Assembly: GCA_944739405.2 (NCBI GenBank)
Contig: OX123199.2
Span: forward strand, 9,041,898-9,105,897
Direction of reading: 5' to 3'
DNA: 64,000 bases
DNA from: Euclidia mi
Lineage: Eukaryota > Arthropoda > Insecta > Lepidoptera > Erebidae
The notes under the pieces were generated by a model that was given only the letters and a program-made list of their open reading frames with translations, was not told where the DNA came from and did no database searches. How positions within the stretch are numbered: the stretch's first letter is position 1; every line of letters starts with the position of its first letter. Shown in pieces: positions 9,114 through 20,946 of the stretch. The position numbers and the translations under genes are program-made.

Positions 9114-10319
9114 CAACTTTATGCTGCCATCAAACTTAGCTTCGGCGAGCATCAGCACGGTTTCCTTAGTGGTCGCTCCACCACGTCTAACCTTATCGTT
9201 TCTAGTGATTACATATCGGAACATATGTCACAGCGGTTACAGGTGGACGTTATTTACACCGACTTTTGCAAATGTTTTGATCGGATAGATCACTCCTTAC
9301 TGAAGCGGAAACTGTTACACGTGGGTATACGTGGTGACTTGTATAGGTGGTTTTCGTCATATGTTGAGAACAGAAGTCAAATCGTAGTTCTGAATGGTTA
9401 TTCGTCAACTAGGGCGATGTGTATTCCATCAGGAGTCCCACAGGGGTCCCTGTTGGGTCCTCTTTTGTTTAATATCTTTATTAGAGACGTCATAACCTGC
9501 TTCCAGTCATCAAAAATATTGTTGTACGCAGACGATATGAAGATACTGAGTAAGATAGGCTCCAAGGAGGACACCCGTCGCCTGCAAAATGACCTTGACC
9601 GCTTTCAAACTTACTGTACCAATAACCAACTGGACTTGAATGTCGCCAAATGCTACGTTTGTTCTTTTACACGTAAGCCTAACCCAATAACTTGTCATTA
9701 CACGCTGTCGGGTACCGTAATATCCAGGGTAAACTCTGTCAGGGACCTGGGAATAACATTCGACTCCAAACTATTATTCGATGCACACATTTCAAACACA
9801 ATTAATAGTGCTAATAAGGCATTAGGTTTCATTTTTAGAATATCTAAGGATTTTAAAAATATCAAGACGATCAAAATTTTGTATTGTGCTTACGTCCGTA
9901 GTCACCTCGAATACGCTTCTCAGGTGTGGAACCCCAACTACGATATATACATAACGCGCTTAGAAAGAGTACAAAGGAAGTTCCTGAGGTACTTACAATT
10001 CCGGTCTAGAACATACTTGTCGGACTATTTCAGCCGATGTAGAAAATTCCACTTGCTGCCTCTACAAGAGCGAAGGAAAATAGCTGATATCTCACTTTTA
10101 TTCAACATTATGAATGGGTCAACGGATGTAACCGAGCTGACGAATAAAATTGGTCTTCGTGTGCCATCAGCCCTACTGCGTAGGCATAACCTGTTACACG
10201 TCCCCGCTAGCCTAAGTACCTACAGGCAAAATTCATTCCTGATTAGGGCTTGTCGGACATTCAATTTAGCGTGCCGGAGAGTTGACATTGATATTTTTAA
10301 CACTAGTGTCTCTAAGTAA
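9114..10319 (+). pseudogene. LINE ORF2, RT catalytic core and C-terminus
   Basis: Open from about 9114 to the TAA at 10317-10319. It begins QLYAAIKLSFGEHQHGFLSGRSTTSNL (RT finger motif), then VIYTDFCKCFDRIDH with the first catalytic Asp, SGVPQGSLLGPLLFNIF, and LLYADDMKIL with the Asp pair. A thumb-like region follows (NSVRDLGITFDSKLLF; YCAYVRSHLEYASQVW), then a C-terminal helical region. All RT catalytic residues remain. This segment is about 400 codons with no internal stop, so loss of function comes from upstream frameshifts. Confidence 0.87.
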
Positions 10320-12529
10320 AAAAAGATTCATTACTTCTAGATTTCTAGAATACATTCTAGATCTTATATAATATTTAAGTATGATCCTACCTTCCGCTCA
10401 AATTTTTTTTTAACCGTTTCATCTCGATTCCGTGGAAATTCCGTGACATCTCTTCTTATAACACCCCTACGCTTCTCAAGGAGCAAGTATGCCAAACAGC
10501 TTTCTGCGCTCAAAATGTTACATATAATGATTATTACTACCCACATCAACGGCTATCTAATCTATGTCCGAACATGTTATTAATACTATATTCATTGCTC
10601 AAAGCTTAGAACTTCAACGAAACCACGCTTCAACTGACTACCCGTAGCCTTCTACTCTCAAACTTAAGATACATGATAGCACAAATTCCTTGTATCGAAT
10701 ATAATCTATTGAATAATATACGAGCTTTAACTAAATATTTACTTTGCTCTATATGTCAGTTTTCACAACTATATCGGAATATAGGTACAGCACATGTGTA
10801 TTTTTGTTCCTCTCTACACTAAATAATTATACATACATACACACATTCAACTCCTTGTTATGCATGCGTTGAATTTTTCAGAAAGGTATTCACCGTGTAC
10901 AAAGATCTGAATCTTAAATTTAAGAGTAAATTGAAGGTTAGACTGTGCTTTGAGATGCCTGCAGTTATTTAATAATAATCGCCGTCTAAAGTTAAACGCA
11001 GCTAAGAAATTTTCTCGACGGATCGAGAGGAGAGTTTCTATATAAAATACTAATTAATGCGATTGAAACGTCTTGGAAATATAAAAATTTTAACCATATC
11101 ACCACTCACTAATTTACAAACTATGGTCACAAATACGTACATCTCGATTTAAACATAATTCTATTTACGTATATACAATTTATTTTCATTACAAAAAGGT
11201 ATTCAGTTCCACGTGTGAATTGTCGTTCAATCGAGCACTTTAATTCTCCTATTGAAAATACTATTTTCAATTGGACGTTAGCTTTGTAAACGAATGTCCG
11301 GAATACCTCGCATTGTGAGCCAATCAACACCTAGTCAACACGGCTGTGTATTCTTTTTAAAGTTACGTTAATTGAATCGTTGAAATAGCTTTCAATATTT
11401 TTAAAACAAAGGAATTTCGTTTATTGGAAGGCAATAACATTTTACAAATATAAATATTGTTTGGATATACCTATATAATTATTATTTCATGGCGCATGGG
11501 TCATAGAAGAAGTTTCAAAGAGGTAGAATGCTGTAGATTATTGCTTCACAATAATTATTTTCATCTCCCATCCCACTTTAGCCTAAACACAAGAATAAAA
11601 AAATTAAGTACCTTATTAATATAAATCCTCTTATAATAAAAAAAATATTTGTAATAACTTTGAAGTGGTACTTCACATACGAATACTTACCGTTAACAGA
11701 TTCCTCTTCAGCGAATTAACATAGAATGAAAAAGCTATTTGAAGGAATGTAAAACAAATATAAATATATATTTCGTCACAGTGTATCTGTCCGTGTTTAA
11801 AATGAAATGTAGATCTTCCTAGAATTGTTAGATAAGAGTGCCGTGGACGAATGAATTTTTTATTGTTTCGTTATACACGTATAGTCAGTGTGGATTACTT
11901 TCGTCCCTCGGCACGCTTTTGTCAGCAACACATAAATTATACAATTATAGCTCGCAACAAAAACTGCTGCGGAATACGAAGGTACACAGCAAACGCTGAA
12001 ATAATCTGCATGAGTCTCAATAGTTAAAAATACAACCATTTTAATGAACTACAATTTAAAAGTCTACACAAGGAATAAAATTCTGTTTACCCTAGTTGCC
12101 GTTATTGTGTTTCGCTGTACATGAAGCAGAAGCGAAATCGTCTTTCAGTTTATTTCAGAAGTAAATCTGATTAGGGAGTTTCGTACCTAAACAAAATAAC
12201 GTATTTTATTTGATGACATCGTGAAGTAGTGTTGCCAGTAAGCAATATACTAAGCCTAGAACAAAATACTGTACAACAATAATTTAGTAATTCTATCATA
12301 TGGGCATTATTTCACATAATTTTTAACAAATACGATAGCGTTTATAAGTTTTTCTGTTTTGGGTTATCTATAACGATCATTTATATAACTCTAGGTGCAA
12401 AGGGTAACCCCGGATATAATGACAACGGTGACAATCTCATTGGGATCGCGGGCAGCGGTTGGATACGAAACACAAGAGATCGGTCCGTGTAAGAGATCAT
12501 TTGGTTATGATGATATTATTATATTAATA
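10320..12529. other. LINE 3' UTR then unexplained AT-rich DNA
   Basis: The first 60 or so bases may be the 3' UTR of the CR1/Jockey-group LINE; I see no clear 3' tail or TSD. The rest, to 12529, is AT-rich and shows no coding region, tRNA-like head or strong inverted repeat. Confidence 0.4.
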
Positions 12530-13420
12530 AACCGGTCAAGTGCGAGTCGAACTCGCGCCGCGGGTTCCGTACAAACCTGTAGGTATTTATAATTTAAAAA
12601 AATATGTGATGTAACAAAAAATTTTAAGTTTTCGATTTTTTGCCTATATGCTATAAAACGTTGCTTTGTGCCAAATTTCAAGATCTAGATCGACTGGAGT
12701 TTTGACTTGAGCAGTTGATATGAATTTCAATTTTATATCTCTACGGGTTCATGAGGAACGGGGTAGTAGCTTTAAAATTATTAAAAATATTTTAATTATA
12801 TGATGTAACAAAAAATTAAAAGGTTTTTGAAAATTTTCCTTTATCTGTGCTATAAGACGTTGCATCGTGCCCAATTTCAAGATTCTGAGTTCAAGGGTAG
12901 TACCCCGTTTTGATTCCCTTGCGAGTAGTTGCGAGTTTGAAAAATTTGCTAAAATTGCTGATTGCGTTGAGATAGAAGTTTGATTTTGTTACAGCTTAAA
13001 AGAATTATAGATTTGAGTATTTGATATGAATTTCAATTTAATAACTTTATGAGTTCATGAGGAAAGGGGTAGTAACTTTAAAATTAACACAAATATTTTT
13101 TTATATGATGTGACTAAACATTTACGGTTTTCGAAATTTTTCCTTTATCTGTGCTATAAGATATTGCTTCGTACCAAATTTAAAGATTCTGAGTTAACGG
13201 GAAGTACCCTGTAGGTTTTCATTCCCTTGCGAGTAGTTGCGAGAAAATATGCGGCTTAAATTGCCGTTTCTGTTTATTGCGTTGACATAGAAGTTTGATT
13301 TCGTTACATCTTAAACGTATTATACACCTGAGTATTTGATATGAATTTCAATTTAATACAGAGGTATTACCATTTTCTCATGAACGCGTCTCTACGCGTT
13401 CATGAGAAAATGGTATGTAG
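12530..13420 (+). repeat. tRNA-like head plus about 304-bp tandem repeat units
   Basis: The block opens with 'caagtgcgagtcgaactcgc', a motif also present at 33750. It is followed by tandem units. The landmark 'cctttatctgtgctataag' begins at 12838 and 13142, giving a 304-bp period. Each unit carries 'cccttgcgagtagttgcgag', 'tatgaatttcaatttaata' and 'gttcatgagga'. The first unit (about 12600-12790) is shortened by roughly 110 bp and lacks the 'gcgagtagttgcgag' part. Units are clearly diverged, so the array is old. It ends in the hairpin at 13368-13415. I cannot name the family. Confidence 0.7.
13368..13415. repeat. perfect 22-bp inverted repeat, 4-nt spacer
   Basis: Arms 13368-13389 and 13394-13415 are perfect reverse complements around ctct. 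Earlier units of the same array read through this point as 'tctctacgggttcatgagga' with no inverted arm, so the left arm is an added inverted copy of the right one. Confidence 0.88.
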
Positions 13421-14588
13421 TGAATTTGCCGTACAGCAAATGAGGATTTTAATGGTATGCTAATCCTTTGTAACGTTTTCATGTATGGATACCGTCTCGC
13501 AACACGTAATTTAAGATAAATTTTAGTATTGCTAGTTGTACTCCGAGTTTGGATGGTCTTGACGACAAAGAAATCATCGCATCGGTTTCTATTAGGCCAG
13601 CGTGTATAATATTAATATCGAGTACTCGGCATAAGTGCTCTTATTTTATACACAGATGCAGGCGAACACATTGGTGATTTCACTATATGAGTATTTATAT
13701 ATCTATAAAGATAAAGATCCATTTATTTGTAAACTATATGTACATTTGGTGTTACATTAATACTAAACTAAAATATTATATACATATTATAAAATGTAAT
13801 CTCCCTTTTGTCTTGTCGGTCTGTTTCAAAGATAGATAGTTTGATTCCTATCCGTTTAGGGGTACAATGCACGTGGCCTTAGAGCCATGAAGTGAAAAGT
13901 TTTTTTAATTTCCTTTATTTTGATTATACCTAAGGCGGAAAATTAAAAAAAAACAATTAAATGCTAGATACCTTCGAAACCGTTAATTTTGGACCCCTAG
14001 TTAACGAGGTCAATTTGCAAATGACCTCAAATATAACCTCCATCAAGGAATATGTCGAACTGTGACCCTGTAAATGTCTACACTGAGTAAAGTCATAAGA
14101 ACAGGTACGAAAATCCGTGCGGTAGTTCTTGAGTTTTACGCGTTCATACAAACAGACAGGCTGCAAAGGGGACTTCATTTTATAACATGTATAGCTGATG
14201 AACCTTTAATGTAGATAGAATGGAATCATTGAAACACAACTATTGAAAATCATTGAAAAGCAAAATAAATGCCTGATTTTGCCGTCGTATTCTACAGTGT
14301 AGGTAAAGACATTATCTTTACATAACTCATCACTGAAAATATCTAAAAGTATTTCATATGAGTAACAAAATAATATAAGTATAAGTATCATTAACTTCCT
14401 CAGCTTCAATGTCCACTGAGGAATCGAAGCATAATTATCTCAAAGTGATTTGCCCATTACATTCCGCTTTCTAGTTAACCTATTTTTGTTGAACATTATA
14501 TTCCCCTTCATAAAACTGGTCCGTTACCTTACGCCGATGAAACAATGCACTAACCTACTTTTTCACACTTTATTGGCACATATTGTTA
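13416..14588. other. mostly unexplained; old Helitron-like 5' end near 14100-14194
   Basis: Most of the stretch shows no feature. At 14100-14194 the sequence 'ccgtgcggtagttcttgag', 'gcgttcatacaaacagac' and a terminus 'ataacatgtatag' resembles the corresponding part of the Helitron at 14591-17192 (its minus-strand 5' end). This is probably an older, decayed copy. Its other end was not found. Confidence 0.4.
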
Positions 14589-14661
14589 TACTAGCTGCTG
14601 CCCGCGACGTCGTCTGCGTGAACGCTATATAGCACCTAACTATTAAATAAATACCTACGAT

Positions 14662-14970
14662 TATACCTTTTAAAAATACGCGGCGGCGATAGCCCAGTGG
14701 TGTATGTAACGGACTGCCGAGACGATGGTCTTGGGTTCGATCCCCAGCTACCCCGGGCACAGACCTATGACTTTTCGAAGTTATGTGTGTATTAAAAAAT
14801 ATTAATTAATTATCGCTCGCCTAACAATGTGCCCGGTAGATGGCAATAGGCTCGCCCCCTATTACATTGGGACCGAAACATGTCTGGCGAAGTGTGGGTG
14901 TGTAATACACCTCTGCCTACCCCTTCGGGGATAAAAGGCGTGAAGATATGAGAAGATATACCTTTTAAAA
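14662..14970 (+). mobile_element. tRNA-derived SINE inside Helitron A1, 14-bp TSD
   Basis: Direct repeats tataccttttaaaa at 14662-14675 and 14957-14970 flank a 281-bp SINE. The head has an A box (tagcccagtgg) and a B box (ggttcgatccc). The 3' end is ctctgcctaccccttcgggg then ggcgtga, matching the tail of the RTE LINE at 5421-5452. The same SINE occurs at the same place in the other two Helitron copies. Confidence 0.9.
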
Positions 14971-15184
14971 TAACATTCATTTACCCGTTTCTTCTTTATA
15001 TTTCATACCTGCAGAAAGTGTAGTAACAGAGGGAGAATGTCTTTTGTAAAATTGACCTTCAAAAAGTGCTGATTTTCAGCCTGCTTTGAATAAATGACTT
15101 TATGGTGATTCTGCTGAATTAAGTCATAAGTTGTGACTGAAGCAGATGGAGAAAATAAGGAATACATAATAGGGGAAAATACAT

Positions 15185-16255
15185 ACTTATAGGACTTCTC
15201 GATATACAACATTAGTGGTTTGGCTCTCCGCAGCCAAAATGTAAAGAGAGTCAGGACTGATGACGCGGGAGCAAGCGACATATAGGACACCCGCTGCCCT
15301 CAATGTCTGTCTCTGCGACTTATTGATGGTCTTCGCGAAGCAAACACTCACGGGGAACTGTATGCACTTGAATTATGAGGTATGAGAGGAATGCGTGGTA
15401 TAAATACTGCCTCGCTGACGCCACAACCCGTAAGAATTTCCTAAATGGTGTGTCTGTGGAGCGAGATGACTTTCAAGCGGGTCACGTTACACAACTTCGG
15501 AGGAGAAGGTTCCGAAGAAGCATAATCGGGACATCGACCTTCAGCTTGATGCTATGCGCTGGAAGTTCACTTGCTGACTGGGAGTTCAAAAATTCCACGG
15601 AATAATGTGTGGCGTTTTCTTGCTCGACGACAATGTTTATAGAGGTGTAGACCACTTCATTCCTCTCAATTTCCAAGAGAATGCATTCGTTAATTGCTAC
15701 AGCCTGATCATTTTTGGGCGTTAAAATGGCCCGCTCACACCCCAAAAATTCTGCTGGTGCGGAATACGACTGATGTCTCCGCACACACAGCGAATGAGTT
15801 CATCTAAGTTGGATACAACTCTACCGAGAGACTCTGGAAGCACCACCTGTCCACCTCTCTCCTCTGTTAGAGTGCCTTCGCCAAGACTTAGAAGGACATC
15901 GGAGAAGTCTTGAGCACGTGCATTGCCGCCGAGCCGAGCTCTCATATTAATGGTCAAGTGCAGCGTACGAACTCGTGACCACAACGAAGATCGTTTCAAC
16001 GAAGCATTCACCTCGTCAGCCTTTGATCTCCGCGTCACAGAGTACCTTTGTATATAGGAGCCCCGCGTCATCACTGGGCGTTTGGAGTAAATCGCCACTA
16101 AACAGAACTGTGACACCACGCATCAAATGTTCGTTCCTGTGGGTTCTGTCTACGGCCTCATCTGCCTTCCTATTGACCATCGTACACTCATCCCATACGA
16201 TCAGAGAGCAATCCTGGAGCACGTGTCCCTTATCACTTTTACGTATGTCTTATGT
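15185..16255 (-). pseudogene. Helitron PIF1-type helicase C-terminal fragment (copy 1)
   Basis: Read on the minus strand the fragment begins at the Walker B motif, IVWDECTM (near 16195), then VLFSGDLLQT (motif III-like). It continues through SSLWSRVRTLHLTINMRARL, GEGTL, ELIRCVCGDI, CERAILTPKND, NEVVYTSINIVVEQE, VEFLNS and LKLKVDVPIMLLRN, and ends CFAKTINKSQRQTLRAAGV then YVACSRV (motifs V and VI). This is the order of a Helitron helicase, whose job is DNA unwinding during rolling-circle transposition. Walker A and everything upstream are absent. Frameshifts occur near 16020-16110, near 15725 and near 15480, and a short deletion removes residues before YVACSRV. It cannot encode a working enzyme. 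Confidence 0.85.
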
Positions 16256-17193
16256 TTAAGATATGGCATGCTTAATTTTTAAACAACTGAAAAAAAGGAG
16301 GTTCTCAGTTTGACCTCTATGTATGTTTGTCCGCGATTTGTCCACTTTCTTCGTTATTTAGCTTAAATTGCTTACAGCAATAGCGTGCCGTTTTCGAGTA
16401 TAAATTTTGTTATAAATCTTTGTAGTTATTTTTGAGTTCTGTTTGTTATTTATTACATACAGACAAACTCTACGAATTTTATAAGATATAGATGAAGCAG
16501 CTTAAACCTTATATAATCACATTTTTTATCGTCTTGCTCACCTCAAACGAATTTACGATACAATTTTTAAAAACTTAATAAGAAAATGCACAGCTCCATC
16601 TATGACTTTTAAAAACAACTATTAACCTATACAACCTATTAACCTCGCCTCGCGTTTATACAGTCATGTAATTCGACTTGATGTTTTCCAATTTCTTAGA
16701 TGGCGCTGCTTTAAAATTGTCTTGATACTACTTAAATTGATTTAATTATGTTTATCAGCCTAAGTTACTAATACTGCGTTATTTTTATAGTGTGAAGCTA
16801 GCTTATAGCATGGTTAACATAATAACAACATTCAAATATGCGACGTTAGATTACACGTTGTTACAGAATGCGTTGAAGAAATAAAGGTTCACTGCACTTT
16901 CCCCGTAGGTGATAGCGTAATAATATGCAGCCTATATGATGACCCGACATTCTAATAATATTCGTGCCAAATTTGAAGTAAATCCATGCAGTACTTCTTG
17001 AGTTTATCCCGGATATAAGGACAAACAGATAAACAGACAAACAGACAATCAGACAAACAGACAAACAGACAAAAATTCTAAAAACTATATTTTTGGCTTC
17101 GGTATCGATTGTAGATCACACCCCAAGTATTCTTTTTAAAAAATATTCGATGTACAGTTTTGACTTTCCTACCATTTTATTATATGTATAGAT

Positions 17194-17766
17194 TAGATCA
17201 AAAAATATATAATTAATCGCATGTCAAAGACTACTAGCTTCTGACCGTAGCTTCGTCCGTGTGGGCCCCGTTATGGGGTCACAAGGTAGCCCACGGTCTA
17301 TTCTGATATAAACGCAAAATTATTGCAAAATACCATCAGAACCTGCTCAGTAGTTCTTGCGTAAAATAGTAGCAAACATCTATCCACGCCCACTAACTTT
17401 CAGAGTTATGTTAGCAGAAGAAAGATGATATTCACAATTGATGTAGCTTTCTACAGGTTGCCTAAAAATTCTTTATATGTTCAATAAATTCTGCAGTACA
17501 AACTTTACCACGAAATAAAGATAAAATTAATGGAAATAAAGCATTGCTCCGTTTCGCCAACTAGGTAAACGTGGTAAGTGAGGTTTCTAAAGTTCGCTGC
17601 TACTAACGGCTATTGGGACTATACAGATAAACATTGAAAATATACTTGTATGTTTATTATAAGATGAAATCAAGATTACATTCAATAAAAACGACTTTAC
17701 ATGTCTTTGAGAATATTATGGAGAAATCGCCTATGTACAGGTTTCCTAACGATGAATTATAATAAT
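17194..17766. repeat. spacer B1 between Helitron copies, with a second Helitron 3' end
   Basis: This 573-bp segment separates A1 and A2 and is repeated at 20372-20944. At 17234 it contains 'ctagcttctgaccgtag', the same kind of minus-strand Helitron 3' terminus as A, so B begins with a truncated second Helitron, 40 bp from the A1 end. Near 17696-17755 'acatgtctttgagaatatt' and 'caggtttcctaacgat' resemble the repeat at 32510-32570. No coding content. Confidence 0.75.
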
Positions 17767-17768
17767 TA

Positions 17769-20370
17769 CTAGCTGCTGCCCGCGACGTCGTCTGCGTGAA
17801 CGCTATATAGCACCTAACTATTAAATAAATACCTACGATTATACCTTTTAAAAATACGCGACGGCGATAGCCCAGTGGTGTATGTAACGGACTGCCGAGA
17901 CGATGGTCTTGGGTTCGATCCCCAGCTACCCCGGGCACAGACCTATGACTTTTCGAAGTTATGTGTGTATTAAAAAATATTAATTAATTATCGCTCGCCT
18001 AACAATGTGCCCGGTAGATGGCAATAGGCTCGCCCCCTATTACATTGGGACCGAAACATACCTGGCGAAGTGTGGGTGTGTAATACACCTCTGCCTACCC
18101 CTTCGGGGATAAAAGGCGTGAAGATATGAGAAGATATACCTTTTAAAATAACATTCATTTACCCGTTTCTTCTTTATATTTCATACCTGCAGAAAGTGTA
18201 GTAACAGAGGGAGAATGTCTTTTGTAAAATTGACCTTCAAAAAGTGCTGATTTTCAGCCTGCTTTGAATAAATGACTTTATGGTGATTCTGTTGAATTAA
18301 GTCATAAGTTGTGACTGAAGCAGATGGAGAAAATAAGGAATACATAATAGGGGAAAATACATACTTATAGGACTTCTCGATATACAACATTAGTGGTTTG
18401 GCTCTCCGCAGCCAAAATGTAAAGAGAGTCAGGACTGATGACGCGGGAGCAAGCGACATATAGGACACCCGCTGCCCTCAATGTCTGTCTCTGCGACTTA
18501 TTGATGGTCTTCGCGAAGCAAACACTCACGGGGAACTGTATGCACTTGAATTATGAGGTATGAGAGGAATGCGTGGTATAAATACTGCCTCGCTGACGCC
18601 ACAACCCGTAAGAATTTCCTAAATGGTGTGTCTGTGGAGCGAGATGACTTTCAAGCGGGTCACGTTACACAACTTCGGAGGAGAAGGTTCCGAAGAAGCA
18701 TAATCGGGACATCGACCTTCAGCTTGATGCTATGCGCTGGAAGTTCACTTGCTGACTGGGAGTTCAAAAATTCCACGGAATAATGTGTGGCGTTTTCTTG
18801 CTCGACGACAATGTTTATAGAGGTGTAGACCACTTCATTCCTCTCAATTTCCAAGAGAATGCATTCGTTAATTGCTACAGCCTGATCATTTTTGGGCGTT
18901 AAAATGGCCCGCTCACACCCCAAAAATTCTGCTGGTGCGGAATACGACTGATGTCTCCGCACACACAGCGAATGAGTTCATCTAAGTTGGATACAACTCT
19001 ACCGAGAGACTCTGGAAGCACCACCTGTCCACCTCTCTCCTCTGTTAGAGTGCCTTCGCCAAGACTTAGAAGGACATCGGAGAAGTCTTGAGCACGTGCA
19101 TTGCCGCCGAGCCGAGCTCTCATATTAATGGTCAAGTGCAGCGTACGAACTCGTGACCACAACGAAGATCGTTTCAACGAAGCATTCACCTCGTCAGCCT
19201 TTGATCTCCGCGTCACAGAGTACCTTTGTATATAGGAGCCCCGCGTCATCACTGGGCGTTTGGAGTAAATCGCCACTAAACAGAACTGTGATACCACGCA
19301 TCAAATGTTCGTTCCTGTGGGTTCTGTCTACGGCCTCATCTGCCTTCCTATTGACCATCGTACACTCATCCCATACGATCAGAGAGCAATCCTGGAGCAC
19401 GTGTCCCTTATCACTTTTACGTATGTCTTATGTTTAAGATATGGCATGCTTAATTTTTAAACAACTGAAAAAAAGGAGGTTCTCAGTTTGACCTCTATGT
19501 ATGTTTGTCCGCGATTTGTCCACTTTCTTCGTTATTTAGCTTAAATTGCTTACAGCAATAGCGTGCCGTTTTCGAGTATAAATTTTGTTATAAATCTTTG
19601 TAGTTATTTTTGAGTTCTGTTTGTTATTTATTACATACAGACAAACTCTACGAATTTTATAAGATATAGATGAAGCAGCTTAAACCTTATATAATCACAT
19701 TTTTTATCGTCTTGCTCACCTCAAACGAATTTACGATACAATTTTTAAAAACTTAATAAGAAAATGCACAGCTCCATCTATGACTTTTAAAAACAACTAT
19801 TAACCTATACAACCTATTAACCTCGCCTCGCGTTTATACAGTCATGTAATTCGACTTGATGTTTTCCAATTTCTTAGATGGCGCTGCTTTAAAATTGTCT
19901 TGATACTACTTAAATTGATTTAATTATGTTTATCAGCCTAAGTTACTAATACTGCGTTATTTTTATAGTGTGAAGCTAGCTTATAGCATGGTTAACATAA
20001 TAACAACATTCAAATATGCGACGTTAGATTACACGTTGTTACAGAATGCGTTGAAGAAATAAAGGTTCACTGCACTTTCCCCGTAGGTGATAGCGTAATA
20101 ATATGCAGCCTATATGATGACCCGACATTCTAACAATATTCGTGCCAAATTTGAAGTAAATCCATGCAGTACTTCTTGAGTTTATCCCGGATATAAGGAC
20201 AAACAGATAAACAGACAAACAGACAATCAGACAAACAGACAAACAGACAAAAATTCTAAAAACTATATTTTTGGCTTCGGTATCGATTGTAGATCACACC
20301 CCAAGTATTCTTTTTAAAAAATATTCGATGTACAGTTTTGACTTTCCTACCATTTTATTATATGTATAGA
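17769..20370 (-). mobile_element. Helitron copy A2
   Basis: A second copy of the A1 Helitron, offset by exactly 3178 bp, with the same TC start (20370, minus) and CTAG end (17769). Only a handful of single-base differences from the other copies were seen; two adjacent ones at 18060-18061 are private to this copy. The SINE sits at 17854-18134. Confidence 0.85.
18363..19433 (-). pseudogene. Helitron helicase fragment (copy 2)
   Basis: Same fragment as at 15185-16255, with the same frameshifts and deletion, so the damage predates the duplication. One residue differs in the FSGDLLQT-containing segment (GITVLF instead of GVTVLF), shared with copy 3. Confidence 0.83.
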
Positions 20371-20371
20371 T

Positions 20372-20944
20372 TAGATCAAAAAATATATAATTAATCGCAT
20401 GTCAAAGACTACTAGCTTCTGACCGTAGCTTCGTCCGTGTGGGCCCCGTTATGGGGTCACAAGGTAGCCCACGGTCTATTCTGATATAAACGCAAAATTA
20501 TTGCAAAATACCATCAGAACCTGCTCAGTAGTTCTTGCGTAAAATAGTAGCAAACATCTATCCACGCCCACTAACTTTCAGAGTTATGTTAGCAGAAGAA
20601 AGATGATATTCACAATTGATGTAGCTTTCTACAGGTTGCCTAAAAATTCTTTATATGTTCAATAAATTCTGCAGTACAAACTTTACCACGAAATAAAGAT
20701 AAAATTAATGGAAATAAAGCATTGCTCCGTTTCGCCAACTAGGTAAACGTGGTAAGTGAGGTTTCTAAAGTTCGCTGCTACTAACGGCTATTGGGACTAT
20801 ACAGATAAACATTGAAAATATACTTGTATGTTTATTATAAGATGAAATCAAGATTACATTCAATAAAAACGACTTTACATGTCTTTGAGAATATTATGGA
20901 GAAATCGCCTATGTACAGGTTTCCTAACGATGAATTATAATAAT
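20372..20944. repeat. spacer B2 between Helitron copies
   Basis: Near-identical repeat of 17194-17766, with the second Helitron 3' end at 20412-20415. It confirms that the tandem unit is Helitron plus spacer. Confidence 0.75.
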
Positions 20945-20946
20945 TA

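Larger units (their letters stand above)
6080..10319 (+). mobile_element. CR1/Jockey-group LINE, interrupted by Penelope-like fragment
   Basis: A two-ORF LINE: ORF1 remnant (6192-6655), a Penelope-like segment (6659 to about 7440), then ORF2 in four reading-frame segments (7462-10319). Both LINE parts run on the plus strand in the expected order. ORF1 with a PHD-like finger plus coiled coil, and ORF2 with an apurinic-type endonuclease and a PQGSLLGPLLF-type RT, fit the CR1/Jockey assemblage; I cannot assign the clade. The 5' end is approximate and no TSD was found. Confidence 0.75.
14591..17192 (-). mobile_element. Helitron copy A1 with helicase fragment
   Basis: Read on the minus strand the element starts TCTATACATATAATAAAA at 17192 and ends GGGCAGCAGCTAG at 14591. 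TC at the 5' end and CTRR at the 3' end are Helitron hallmarks. The flanking bases on the minus strand are A (complement of 17193) and T (complement of 14590), the A^T target that Helitrons use. It carries a broken PIF1-type helicase fragment on the same strand, but no Rep/HUH domain that I can see, so it is non-autonomous. An 'acagacaa' microsatellite-like run lies at about 17028-17070. A SINE is inserted at 14676-14956. It is one of three copies with a 3178-bp period. Confidence 0.85.

Noticed and set aside
14690..14760. Possible tRNA gene (also 17868, 21046, 26647 and 28671 regions)
   Set aside because: A and B boxes are present, but each is the head of a longer SINE with a body, tail and in most cases a TSD; the cloverleaf is not maintained.
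15975..16259. 94-codon plus-strand frame repeated three times, considered as an amplified host gene
   Set aside because: It is antisense to the Helitron helicase fragment; repetition reflects the array, not selection on this frame.
17028..17075. Regularly spaced 'acagacaa' repeats, considered as a CRISPR-like array
   Set aside because: The repeat unit is about 8 bp with no spacers; it is a microsatellite-like run inside the Helitron.
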